Shown here piece by piece: positions 42,261 through 53,064 of a stretch of DNA of 64,000 nucleotides. A program made the translations under genes and the position numbers. The notes beneath the pieces are model-generated. The model searched no databases. It saw nothing but the letters and a program-made list of their open reading frames with translations, and was not told the DNA's origin. How positions within the stretch are numbered: the first letter of the stretch is position 1; every line of letters begins with the position of its first letter. The DNA comes from Roseburia sp. (lineage in GTDB: Bacteria; Bacillota; Clostridia; Lachnospirales; Lachnospiraceae): the NCBI GenBank assembly GCA_023664685.1, contig JAMPFC010000003.1, positions 1-64,000 on the forward strand, read 5' to 3'.

Positions 42261-43460
42261 CTACTTTAATAATTCATTCATCAGCGTATATCCCCTGTCA
42301 AGATAATTTCCGCTTTGCTCTGCCTCTCTCTCATTATAATTCCACGTATGCGTCTCCTCCCGGGTACTGTCGTAAAGCATATAAGGAACCGGCTTGCTCG
42401 AATGTGTACGGGTGCAGATCGGTGTCGGATGATCCGGCATGACAAGCATCCGGAAATCTTCTGAAAGAGCCTTCATCTTCTCATAGACAGGGCCGATCAG
42501 CCTTTTGTCCAGATACTCGATCGCCTTGAGTTTCCTCTCCACACTTCCCTGATGCCCCATTTCATCCGGCGCCTCCACATGGATATAGACAAAGTCATTT
42601 CCATCCTCTGTCACAGCTTTTACCGCCGCCGCCGCTTTTCCCTCATAATTCGTCTCAAGCGTTCCGTCAGCACCCTCTACTTCTATATTATTCATCTCTG
42701 CGCCTACTGCAATCCCTTTTAGCAGATCGACCGCAGAGATCATCGCGCCTTTTTTCCCATATTTTCCCTCAAAAGAATCCAATGCCGGTCTGGTTCCCGC
42801 ACCCCAGAACCAAAGCGAGTTTGCCTTGTTTTTCCCATTCTTCGCCCGCTCTGTATTGATTGGATGGCTGTTCAAGATCTCATAGCTTTTTTTCATCATC
42901 TCGCGCAGTCTTTCATCCTCCGGCAGATAATCCCCGATCTTTTTCCCGAGAATATCATGCGGCGGCGTGAGGCTCACGACATTTCCGTTTTTCCAGATCA
43001 TACAATGACGGTAACTCGTTCCCACATAATACTGGTATATGTCATCTTCCAGTTCTGCTCTCACCGCATCCAGAAGTATCTTTGCCTCCTTCGTGGAAAT
43101 CTCGCCGCTGCTGTGGTCAAGGATCGTCTTTTCCTCATAAGGCAGTTCATCCTCCGAAACCGTTACGATATTACACCGGAGCGCAATATCGCTCTCCTCC
43201 ATATCCACTCCGATACTGAGCGCTTCCAAAGGAGAGCGTCCTGTATAATACTGCTTGGGGTCATACCCAAGAACTGCCAGATTTGCGGTATCACTTCCCG
43301 GTTTCATCCCCTCCGGGATCGTTTTCGCAAGACCAAGCTTCGATTTTTTTGATAATTTATCCATATTCGGAGTATCCGCATATTCGAGAGGGGTTTTATT
43401 CCCAAGCTCCTTAAGCGGCTCATCTGCCATCCCATCGCCTAACACAATGATGTATTTCAT
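42261..43460 (-). CDS. apgM: ApgM-family protein, probable homoserine kinase
   Basis: The 399-residue protein of the cofactor-independent phosphoglycerate mutase/alkaline phosphatase superfamily starts IIVLGDGMADEPL. It has PGSDTANLAVLGYDP near residue 53 with the metal-bound serine region, and HVEAPDEMGHQG and MPDHPTP for metal binding. The position between lysC and hom, with no classical thrB visible, strongly favours the proposed homoserine kinase role of this subfamily over glycolytic mutase activity. This is established as a family prediction, not proven here. Confidence 0.85.
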   Translation of the reverse strand: MKYIIVLGDGMADEPLKELGNKTPLEYADTPNMDKLSKKSKLGLAKTIPEGMKPGSDTANLAVLGYDPKQYYTGRSPLEALSIGVDMEESDIALRCNIVTVSEDELPYEEKTILDHSSGEISTKEAKILLDAVRAELEDDIYQYYVGTSYRHCMIWKNGNVVSLTPPHDILGKKIGDYLPEDERLREMMKKSYEILNSHPINTERAKNGKNKANSLWFWGAGTRPALDSFEGKYGKKGAMISAVDLLKGIAVGAEMNNIEVEGADGTLETNYEGKAAAAVKAVTEDGNDFVYIHVEAPDEMGHQGSVERKLKAIEYLDKRLIGPVYEKMKALSEDFRMLVMPDHPTPICTRTHSSKPVPYMLYDSTREETHTWNYNEREAEQSGNYLDRGYTLMNELLK

Positions 43461-43509
43461 CTTCTTTCATTCCTTTCTGCCAATCATCACTTTATGTATG
43501 GATCCCCGG

Positions 43510-44712
43510 TCATGCCTGTACCCGGATCCTCGTGATCATGGCAGCAAATCCCTCTGCCTTTTTAGCAAAATCCTTTTCTTTCATGGATGACGTGATAAAC
43601 CCGCACTCGCCCGCAATGCCGGCATCGATCATCTGCACGTCGCCAAATGCACCGGATATTTTATCCTTCTCCGATTCAGCGACCCGGACAAAGAATTTAT
43701 TTTCCATCTCATCCATCGGTGCGATTTCTAACTTCTCAGCACTCCATGTAACCGGAATATTTTCACCCTGATGCTTCACTGCCGCCACCACATCTGCAAC
43801 GACCGCACTCGCTGTCGGAAGCTTTCCGGCTCCCGCCCCGTAAAACATCACGTCCCCGAGCATATTTCCTGTGACAGAAATTCCGTTAAACACATCATTG
43901 ACACTGTATAATGGGTGTCTGCTGTCCACCATCTGGGGCGCCACCATCGCATATACCTTATCTCCGGCTTTTTTGCTCGTACCAAATATTTTGATTGCAT
44001 ATCCTGCCTTTTTTGCATACTTGAAATCGTCTGCTGTAATTTTCGTAATGCCTTCTGTGTAAATATCCGAATAATCTACTTGTTTTCCATAGGCGAGCGA
44101 GGTAAGGATCGCAATCTTCCGGCAGGCATCGTATCCCTCCACGTCTGCGGTCGGATCTTTCTCGGCATAACCAAGTTCCTGTGCCTCTTTCAACACCTCA
44201 TCAAAATCTGCTCCATCCTCTGCCATTTTGGTAAGGATAAAATTCGTCGTTCCGTTTAAAATTCCATTGATCTGCTCAATCTCATCGGCTGTGATACACT
44301 GGTTCAATGGCCGGATGATCGGAATACCGCCGCCTACACTTGCCTCAAAAAAGAAATTCAGGTTCTTTTCCTTTGCGATCCGGATCAACTCTGCACCGTG
44401 GGCAGCGACAAGCTCCTTATTGGAAGTACACACGCTCTTTCCATTTAAAAGCGCAGTCTTTACAAAATCATAGGCAGGCTTTGTGCCTCCCATCGTCTCC
44501 ACGATCACGCCGATTTCTTCATCCTCTGCTATGACAGAATAGTCATGCACAAGGATATCCTGAACCGGATCTCCCGGAAATTCCCGTAAATCCAATACGT
44601 ATTTGACCTCAACCTCTTCTCCTGCACGTTTTGCGATGCTTCCGGCATTTGTCCTCAGAACTTCCACGACACCGGAACCAATCGTACCATATCCTAATAC
44701 TGCGATCTTCAT
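43510..44712 (-). CDS. hom: Homoserine dehydrogenase
   Basis: Hom reduces aspartate semialdehyde to homoserine. The 400-residue protein starts AVLGYGTIGSGVVEVL (Rossmann motif). It has the signature IINGILNGTTNFILT-like region near residue 150, the catalytic KDPTADVEGYDACRK near 195 and a C-terminal ACT-like segment (about 330-400). It overlaps the cheW stop by four bases (ATGA), so it is translated from the same messenger. Confidence 0.95.
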   Translation of the reverse strand: MKIAVLGYGTIGSGVVEVLRTNAGSIAKRAGEEVEVKYVLDLREFPGDPVQDILVHDYSVIAEDEEIGVIVETMGGTKPAYDFVKTALLNGKSVCTSNKELVAAHGAELIRIAKEKNLNFFFEASVGGGIPIIRPLNQCITADEIEQINGILNGTTNFILTKMAEDGADFDEVLKEAQELGYAEKDPTADVEGYDACRKIAILTSLAYGKQVDYSDIYTEGITKITADDFKYAKKAGYAIKIFGTSKKAGDKVYAMVAPQMVDSRHPLYSVNDVFNGISVTGNMLGDVMFYGAGAGKLPTASAVVADVVAAVKHQGENIPVTWSAEKLEIAPMDEMENKFFVRVAESEKDKISGAFGDVQMIDAGIAGECGFITSSMKEKDFAKKAEGFAAMITRIRVQA

Positions 44713-45248
44713 CCTCTCATCTCTTCCTTTCCGCTTTCTTCCTCTTCGCTGTTTTCTTCCTCACCATTTTCTTTTTCATTTTCCTCTTCTTCGTCCTCTG
44801 AGAAGTCAATTTTGCGGATTTCCTCCGCCTCCTCCTCTGTCAGAAGCTTATCCGGATCGATCACTACGATAAGCTCATGATCCTTGCGGACGATAAAATC
44901 AATATACCGGGTAGCATCCGTCTTCGCGACGTCTGGGAACTGCTGGATATCTTCTCCCTCCGCACGCAGCACTTTATCCACACGGTCTACCACACAGGCA
45001 AGGTTTCCCACTCTCGTCCGAAGAAGCAAAACCTTTGTCTCCTCTGTCGGTTCTGTCGCCGGCATTGACAGCTTCGCCTTAAGATCATATACCGGATAAA
45101 TATCATTGCGGATTTTCACCGTCCCCAATATACATTCCGGCGCATCGGGAAATGGTGTGATCCCTGCAAAATTCTCAAGGCTCTGCATCCCCGCGATCCC
45201 GACGCCATACTCGTCCTCTCCGATATAAAATACGATTATTTCTTTCAT
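44709..45248 (-). CDS. cheW: CheW-like scaffold protein with acidic tail
   Basis: The 179-residue protein has a CheW domain (about 1-140: EIIVFYIGEDEYGVGI, ILGTVKIRNDIYPVYDLK, DRVDKVLR). A very acidic C-terminal tail rich in Glu follows (about 145-179). CheW couples receptors to CheA in chemotaxis arrays, but neither CheA nor receptors are in the window. I chose the ATG at 45248, which has AGGA five bases upstream; an ATG at 45260 lacks a ribosome site. It is the first gene of a unit with hom. Confidence 0.88.
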   Translation of the reverse strand: MKEIIVFYIGEDEYGVGIAGMQSLENFAGITPFPDAPECILGTVKIRNDIYPVYDLKAKLSMPATEPTEETKVLLLRTRVGNLACVVDRVDKVLRAEGEDIQQFPDVAKTDATRYIDFIVRKDHELIVVIDPDKLLTEEEAEEIRKIDFSEDEEEENEKENGEEENSEEEESGKEEMRG

Positions 45249-45300
45249 AAGCATCCTCATTTCTGCAAGGCACGGTATACTGCCTTGTCTTTCTGAACTG

Positions 45301-46404
45301 TCAACTGTTGATCCATTTCAGATATCCATTTATGAATACATCAAGATCTCCGTCGAGTACAGCACCTACGTTTCCTGACTCTGCATTTGTCCTGTGATCC
45401 TTAACCATCGTATATGGCTGCATAACATAGGAACGAATCTGATTCCCCCAGCCGATCTCTTTCTGCTCGCCGCGGATATCAGATTCTTTTTCTAAATTTT
45501 CCTGTTGTTTGAGCATATACAGCTTTGCCTTCAACATCTGCATCGCCTTATCTTTGTTCATATGCTGGGATCGCTCATTCTGGCACTGCACTACGATCCC
45601 CGTCGGAAAATGCGTGATCCGGATTGCAGACGATGTCTTATTGATATGCTGTCCGCCGGCGCCGCTCGAGCGGTATGTGTCAATCCGTATATCGTCATCT
45701 GCGATCTCAATATCAAGGTCTTGTTCAATATCCGGCATCACGTCACAGGATACAAAAGAAGTCTGTCTCTTCCCCGCCGCATTAAATGGGGAAATTCTCA
45801 CAAGCCGGTGTACACCGTGTTCGCTCTTTAAATATCCATAAGCATTCAGCCCGTTGATCTGCAGGGTGACGGATTTAAGACCGGCCTCTTCACCGTCGAG
45901 AAAATCAAGCATTTCCACAGAATAACCTTTTTTCTCCGCCCATCTCTGGTACATGCGGCACAACATGCTCGCCCAGTCACAGCTCTCTGTCCCGCCGGCA
46001 CCCGCATGCAGCGTAAGGATCGCATTGCTCTCATCATACTCACCTTTTAACATCGTGGTGATCCTGAGATCCTCAAACTCACGCACAAACTGCGCTAGCT
46101 CCTCCTTGATCTCAGCCGCAAGCTCTTCATCCTCTTCCTCATAAGCCATCTCGATCAGCGTCATAATGTCCTCATATGTCCCGCTGAGTCCGTCGGCACG
46201 GCTTACAATATCTTTGAGTTCCTTGACTTCTTTCATAAACTGGCTTGCTTTCTCCGAATCATCCCAGAAATCAGGCGCCTCCATATTTTTTTCCAGTTCT
46301 TCGATACGAAATTTCTTGTCCTCCAGATTCAGGGAATCCCTGACCTCCGCAAGCGGTTTTTCGTAAGAAGAAAGTTCTACCTTATAATTATCTAATTCAA
46401 CCAC
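45301..46404 (-). CDS. prfB: Peptide chain release factor 2
   Basis: RF2 terminates translation at UGA and UAA. The 367-residue protein has the stop-recognition motif ISPF near residue 205 and the catalytic GAGGQHIN motif near 248. The N-terminal domain is in one continuous frame, so the autoregulatory UGA frameshift found in many prfB genes is absent. It follows secA after 30 bases. Confidence 0.96.
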   Translation of the reverse strand: MVELDNYKVELSSYEKPLAEVRDSLNLEDKKFRIEELEKNMEAPDFWDDSEKASQFMKEVKELKDIVSRADGLSGTYEDIMTLIEMAYEEEDEELAAEIKEELAQFVREFEDLRITTMLKGEYDESNAILTLHAGAGGTESCDWASMLCRMYQRWAEKKGYSVEMLDFLDGEEAGLKSVTLQINGLNAYGYLKSEHGVHRLVRISPFNAAGKRQTSFVSCDVMPDIEQDLDIEIADDDIRIDTYRSSGAGGQHINKTSSAIRITHFPTGIVVQCQNERSQHMNKDKAMQMLKAKLYMLKQQENLEKESDIRGEQKEIGWGNQIRSYVMQPYTMVKDHRTNAESGNVGAVLDGDLDVFINGYLKWINS

Positions 46405-46434
46405 GTAAAATCACCAATTTCTAATTTTTTTCAT

Positions 46435-48996
<2,562 letters not shown>

Positions 48997-49119
48997 AGAT
49001 TCACTCTCCAAAAATATTTCAAAGTTTTATCCCAGATTATTTTATCACTAGATGCCCTGTCTTTCAATCATTATTTTGATTTGGGATTTTTTTTTACAAA
49101 CCGTTCATATTTAGGGGGA

Positions 49120-49186
49120 GAGAAGTCCCCGGCGGGCGGCGGGTTGATCTACGAATCGCAACCAAGCCGCCCGCTAGGGACTTCTC
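49120..49186. other. Long GC-rich stem-loop upstream of secA
   Basis: GAGAAGTCCC-CGGCGGGCGGC pairs with GCCGCCCGCTAGGGACTTCTC (mismatches in the middle). An inner stem GGTTG/CAACC gives a total of about 25 bp. No T run follows in either direction. It lies in the hpf-secA interval and would be part of any read-through messenger. Confidence 0.75.
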
Positions 49187-49206
49187 ATCTTTGTAGTAAC
49201 CACAAA

Positions 49207-49263
49207 CAGTTCAACCTGCGAAAAACCTTCTTACATTGTTTTCCACAGGTTGAACTGTTTTTT
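49207..49263. terminator. Terminator between hpf and secA
   Basis: A perfect 12-bp stem, CAGTTCAACCTG and CAGGTTGAACTG, has a 27-base loop. TTTTTT follows on the plus strand and TTTGTGGTT on the minus strand. It probably ends hpf transcripts. Confidence 0.75.
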
Positions 49264-49303
49264 ATGATTCTTATATCGTTACCTGAAACAAATTGTCTCT
49301 ATA

Positions 49304-49831
49304 TTAAAATTCCGGTTCGATCAGACCGTATGTACTTCCCTTTCTCTTATAAACTACGTTTACTTCCTCTGTCTCAGAGTTTCTAAATACAAAGAAATTG
49401 TGTCCAAGAAGTTCCATCTGCACGCATGCTTCCTCTGGATCCATCGGCTTCATGGCAAATTTTTTGGAGCGGATAATCTCAATCTCTTCTTCATCATAAA
49501 TCTCTTCATCGATAAATTCCTGATTCAGATGAGCAGCATTCTGTGCCTTGTCGATCAGTTTGTTTTTGTATTTCCTAAGCTGTCTCTCGATCACTTCTTC
49601 CACAAGGTCAATCGATACATACATGTCCGAACTCACCTCTTCGGCACGTATGATGCTTCCCTTCATTGGAATCGTAACCTCGATCTTCTGCCTGTTTTTC
49701 TCAGTACTCAGTGTAACATGTACTTCCGTACTCTCGTTAAAATACCGTTCCAGTTTTCCGATTTTGTCCTCAACTGCTGAGCGTAATCCCTCCGTTATAT
49801 CTAAATTTTTTCCGCTAATAACCAAATTCAT
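49304..49831 (-). CDS. hpf: Ribosome hibernation promoting factor, long form
   Basis: The 175-residue protein binds 30S subunits and joins two ribosomes into 100S dimers in stationary phase. The N-terminal S30AE domain (about 1-95) starts MNLVISGKNLDITEGLR. The C-terminal dimerisation domain (about 115-175) has MKPMDPEEACVQMELLGHNFFVF. AAAGGAGC precedes the ATG. It has its own promoter (49889-49917) with a dyad and DnaA boxes further upstream. Confidence 0.95.
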   Translation of the reverse strand: MNLVISGKNLDITEGLRSAVEDKIGKLERYFNESTEVHVTLSTEKNRQKIEVTIPMKGSIIRAEEVSSDMYVSIDLVEEVIERQLRKYKNKLIDKAQNAAHLNQEFIDEEIYDEEEIEIIRSKKFAMKPMDPEEACVQMELLGHNFFVFRNSETEEVNVVYKRKGSTYGLIEPEF

Positions 49832-49888
49832 TTTGATCAGCTCCTTTGCCTAATATTCGGGGAAAGCGTATCCTTATCCCGTATTTAT

Positions 49889-49917
49889 ATTATATACCAA
49901 AATTAAACATTGGGCAA
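49889..49917 (-). promoter_or_regulatory. Promoter of hpf
   Basis: On the minus strand TTGCCC (complement of 49912-49917), a 17-base spacer and TATAAT (complement of 49889-49894) lie about 60 bases before the hpf start. Confidence 0.8.
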
Positions 49918-49953
49918 CACATATTTTCCACAATCACACACGCATTTGTCACA

Positions 49954-49986
49954 AATTATGTGAGTTGTCATACAACTTACATAATT
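49954..49986. promoter_or_regulatory. 33-bp dyad upstream of the hpf promoter
   Basis: AATTATGTGAGTTGT, three bases (CAT), then ACAACTTACATAATT form a 15-bp-arm inverted repeat with one mismatch. It lies 36 bases upstream of the hpf -35 box. The size and symmetry suit a dimeric regulator; the core GTTGT..ACAAC resembles GntR-type sites. Confidence 0.6.
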
Positions 49987-50026
49987 GTAAAAAAAATACT
50001 TTTTTGCTACATAAGTCTACTTTTTT

Positions 50027-50096
50027 TGTGGATAATGTGGATAACTTTGTGTATAACTACTTATTATCGTAAATCCGTTCCTTTTTTTGTGGATAA
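50027..50096 (-). promoter_or_regulatory. Cluster of four DnaA boxes
   Basis: The complement of TGTGGATAA at 50027-50035, 50036-50044 and 50088-50096 is the consensus DnaA box TTATCCACA. TGTGTATAA at 50048-50056 is the variant TTATACACA. Two boxes are directly adjacent and all share one orientation. T-rich tracts lie beside them, and a looser match TTTTCCACA is at 49924. No dnaA or dnaN gene is nearby, so this is more likely a DnaA-binding or titration locus than oriC itself. Confidence 0.75.
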
Positions 50097-50152
50097 CTTT
50101 GTTTTCTTTTTAGACTACATTTGTCTGCGTACCTTTGTTCTAAAACAAGTTG

Positions 50153-51028
50153 TCACACATTTGCAGCGACACCTTCATACCGTCCGCTCGCCCCACATGG
50201 CAGGGTAAGTCCAGTCGAACGGACAGGAAGTCCGATCTCATCCGCCAGAACAATTCCTCCAAATGGTTTGGCGACCGCCAGTTCCATCATATATTTAAGC
50301 ACCGCCGGTTGAAGCCCCGTTGTGTAGGAATTAACGAGAAAAAAGAGTGGTTCGGGAGACAGGATTTTTGCACACAACTGAATCAGCGGAAAAATCTTTT
50401 CTTCGATTTTCCAAATCTCACCCTTTGGCCCTCTTCCATAAGAAGGCGGATCCATAATGATACCGTCATAGCGGTTTCCACGCCGAATCTCCCTCTCGAC
50501 AAATTTCACACAATCGTCAACCAGATAACGGATCGGAGCATCTGCAAGCCCGGATGCCGCCGCATTTTCCTTCGCCCATGTCACCATCCCTTTCGAGGCG
50601 TCTACATGGGTGACAGCCGCTCCCGCTTTTGCACACGCTGCTGTAGCCCCGCCTGTGTAAGCAAAAAGATTTAACACTTTTACCGGCTGGGCGGCTTTCC
50701 GGATCAGACCCGACGCCCAATCCCAGTTCACCGCCTGTTCCGGAAACAATCCGGTATGTTTAAAACTAAATGGTTTCAGATGAAACGTCAGCTCTTTGTA
50801 AGAAACACTCCACTGTCCGGGCAGATCAAAAAATTCCCATTCGCCGCCGCCCTTATTGCTTCTGTGGTAATGTGCATTCTTTCTCTTCCACTCAGGGGCG
50901 CTACGGGGTGTATCCCAGATCACCTGTGGATCCGGACGCACAAGAATATAGTCTCCCCACCGCTCGAGCTTTTCTCCCTTTGATGTATCAATGACCTCAT
51001 AATCACTCCATCCATCAGCTAACCACAT
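50153..51028 (-). CDS. RlmI-like class I SAM-dependent RNA methyltransferase
   Basis: The 291-residue protein has the SAM-binding motif VLNLFAYTGGATAA near residue 125, DASKGMVTWAKENA near 150 and the DPPSYGRG motif near 213, typical of the RlmI/RlmK (COG1092-type) 23S rRNA methyltransferases. The N-terminal PUA-like part is short. The ATG at 51028 has AAGGAATCCGATT upstream; the longer frame to 51220 runs over the neighbouring zinc-ribbon tail and is rejected. The base methylated is not deducible. Confidence 0.85.
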   Translation of the reverse strand: MWLADGWSDYEVIDTSKGEKLERWGDYILVRPDPQVIWDTPRSAPEWKRKNAHYHRSNKGGGEWEFFDLPGQWSVSYKELTFHLKPFSFKHTGLFPEQAVNWDWASGLIRKAAQPVKVLNLFAYTGGATAACAKAGAAVTHVDASKGMVTWAKENAAASGLADAPIRYLVDDCVKFVEREIRRGNRYDGIIMDPPSYGRGPKGEIWKIEEKIFPLIQLCAKILSPEPLFFLVNSYTTGLQPAVLKYMMELAVAKPFGGIVLADEIGLPVRSTGLTLPCGASGRYEGVAANV

Positions 51029-51065
51029 AATCGGATTCCTTTCTGACCATTTCCTGCTAAATGTA

Positions 51066-52148
51066 TTACACGAGTTTCTGCCCGCAGTTTGGACAGAAAT
51101 TGGTATCGCCGGTCTTTTGCCCACAGTTTGGGCAGAAATTCGGTTTAGCAGACGGTGATGCATTCCCGGCATTTCCTGCATTTCCGGCGTTTCCTGTATT
51201 TTCTGTCCCTTCCGATGCACCCGGCGTCTGTCCCATCATAGCAGAAGCGGCTCCCGCTGCCTGCTGCACTCCGGATGATATGCCACCCTGCTGTCCCGGC
51301 ATCATTCCTTCCATATTTTTCATCATCTGGCCGGCTACATTCATTCCCATCATCATTCCCATCATGTCGGATGCCACTCCGCCGCCATTCATCGCACCGG
51401 ATGACATACCATCAGTCATCGACACCTGCTGGTATCTTCCGATATCGCCTACCAGACTCTGCGATGCGGTCTTGTTTACCATATCCTGAACCTCTTTCGG
51501 ATAATTAAAGCTCATGACTTGGAATCCGGTTATCTTCATTCCGCTTTCCTGCGTCTGGGACGTCAGGTCGCTTAATATCCCGGCTCCGATCTGCGCCGCA
51601 TTCTCCTGAAGGTTAAAGAGATCTTTCCCCTCGGCAGAGATCCATTTCATCAATAACTGCTCAATAAATGGATTGATACGCTCTCTCAGATCAAGCACCT
51701 CATAGCTGTCCTTTACTCCGGCAATATTCTCGATCAGGGATACATAATCGTCCACCCGGAACGTATACGTTCCATTTGCCCGGATTGGGATTCCGCCCGG
51801 AAGCTCCGGTGTTTTGATGTTGATCGGATTCTGCGTCCCCCACTTGAGAAGGAACTCTTTTGTGTTGACAAAGAGAACTTCCGCCCGCATTCCACTGTTA
51901 AATCCAAATTTAAATCCTTTTAATGTAGATAAGAATGGAATGATCTGCGATTCGATATCATACTCGCCATCCTCCTTAAAGACACCTTCTATTTTCCCAT
52001 TAAAAAGAAAAATGGCATCCTGCCCCGGTCTTATAATCAGGCGGCTTCCTTTTTTGATCTCCCGGTTCGTCCATTTCCAGAAAACCATATCCTCTTTCCA
52101 CTCTTCCCACTCTACGACGTTTGCAAACTGGTTCTTTAAAATCCCCAT
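51066..52148 (-). CDS. SPFH-domain protein with double zinc ribbon (YdjI-like)
   Basis: The 360-residue protein has an SPFH/band-7-like domain (about 1-240; GILKNQFANVVEW, DMVFWKW, RLIIRPGQDAIFLFNGK). A Met/Gly-rich linker with GNAGNAGNAGNA follows, then two C-terminal zinc ribbons (NFCPNCGQKTG and NFCPNCGQKLV). This is the YdjI type. In B. subtilis YdjGHI form a membrane complex with the PspA protein YdjF. The two upstream genes match YdjG and YdjH in the same order. AAAGGAGAGGGAGC precedes the ATG. Confidence 0.88.
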   Translation of the reverse strand: MGILKNQFANVVEWEEWKEDMVFWKWTNREIKKGSRLIIRPGQDAIFLFNGKIEGVFKEDGEYDIESQIIPFLSTLKGFKFGFNSGMRAEVLFVNTKEFLLKWGTQNPINIKTPELPGGIPIRANGTYTFRVDDYVSLIENIAGVKDSYEVLDLRERINPFIEQLLMKWISAEGKDLFNLQENAAQIGAGILSDLTSQTQESGMKITGFQVMSFNYPKEVQDMVNKTASQSLVGDIGRYQQVSMTDGMSSGAMNGGGVASDMMGMMMGMNVAGQMMKNMEGMMPGQQGGISSGVQQAAGAASAMMGQTPGASEGTENTGNAGNAGNAGNASPSAKPNFCPNCGQKTGDTNFCPNCGQKLV

Positions 52149-52245
52149 GCTCCCTCTCCTTTCTGTTAAATCCTGTTTTATTTTTTTGATTTGTGTGTCA
52201 ATAACTTACTATCCTGTTCCCAGAACGACAAAAGCTGCTCTGCTG

Positions 52246-53064
52246 TTAGAAGCGCCCGCCGCCACTTGAATGGCTGTGGCCTCCCCCACCGCGGCTTCCA
52301 CCGCTTGACTTTCTCGTCCGCACATAGGTCGTATGCGTATAAATATCACGTCTGCCAAGTACCTCGGAAAATGTTTTATTCATATAGGTCTTGCCATCTG
52401 CTGTCATCTTTCCTCCGATATTCCTGACGAGTACACAGACCACGATCAAGCCGAGTACCAGTCCCAAAATCAGGTGAAACCACCATGTAAGGAAAAAATA
52501 CGGACGCCGCATTTCGGTATCTGTCATTTCGATAAAGGCATTCATCATACTGACATAAAGCACATTGCCGACGGATTCCCCATTCTGCTGACGCTTTACA
52601 TATCCTTGAAGGCTCCTTGCAATCTCGTCTGCCTCATCACTTCGGATCTTATGCTCTGCCGACCCATAGCCAAGCAGGTACAATGACCGGTTTGTCGGGC
52701 AGATGTTCAGCCACAAAACGACCGTACTCTTGCGGCCATCCAGATTCAAAAACTGCTCACTGAAATTCTCCGGCGCCCACTTTTCGCTGCTGTCAAATAT
52801 GTCATTGTTCAGGATCACCGCTACTACATTGCAGTCATACTCCTGACTCATCACCTTCATCTTCTCCTCGAACGAGCGGATTTCCTCCTCCGTATAAATT
52901 CCGGCAAAATCATTGACTGCACTTTCTGTCTTTGGCTGATCCGGCAAAAAGTACTCCGGATATCCGGTTTCGGCTGATGCAAAAGCACCCCGCATCAGTA
53001 TCATGCACATCAGTGCGAGACAAAGCCCCACAGCAGACAGGAAAAATTTTCCATATTTTTTCAT
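52246..53064 (-). CDS. TPM-domain membrane protein (YdjH-like)
   Basis: The 272-residue protein has an N-terminal signal or anchor (about 5-30), an extracytoplasmic TPM domain (VNDFAGIYTEEEIRSFEEK to about residue 185), and a transmembrane helix near 195-215 (FHLILGLVLGLIVVCVLV). A Gly/Ser/His tail ends GGGGHSHSSGGGRF. I chose the ATG at 53064, which overlaps the TGA of the upstream zinc-ribbon gene (ATGA) and has GGGAGGTGG upstream. It forms the middle gene of the ydjGHI-like unit. Confidence 0.87.
   Translation of the reverse strand: MKKYGKFFLSAVGLCLALMCMILMRGAFASAETGYPEYFLPDQPKTESAVNDFAGIYTEEEIRSFEEKMKVMSQEYDCNVVAVILNNDIFDSSEKWAPENFSEQFLNLDGRKSTVVLWLNICPTNRSLYLLGYGSAEHKIRSDEADEIARSLQGYVKRQQNGESVGNVLYVSMMNAFIEMTDTEMRRPYFFLTWWFHLILGLVLGLIVVCVLVRNIGGKMTADGKTYMNKTFSEVLGRRDIYTHTTYVRTRKSSGGSRGGGGHSHSSGGGRF

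Noticed and set aside
50027..50096. Chromosomal origin of replication
   Set aside because: The DnaA boxes are convincing, but dnaA, dnaN or other origin genes are absent and no clear AT-rich unwinding trio pattern could be established, so oriC is not claimed.
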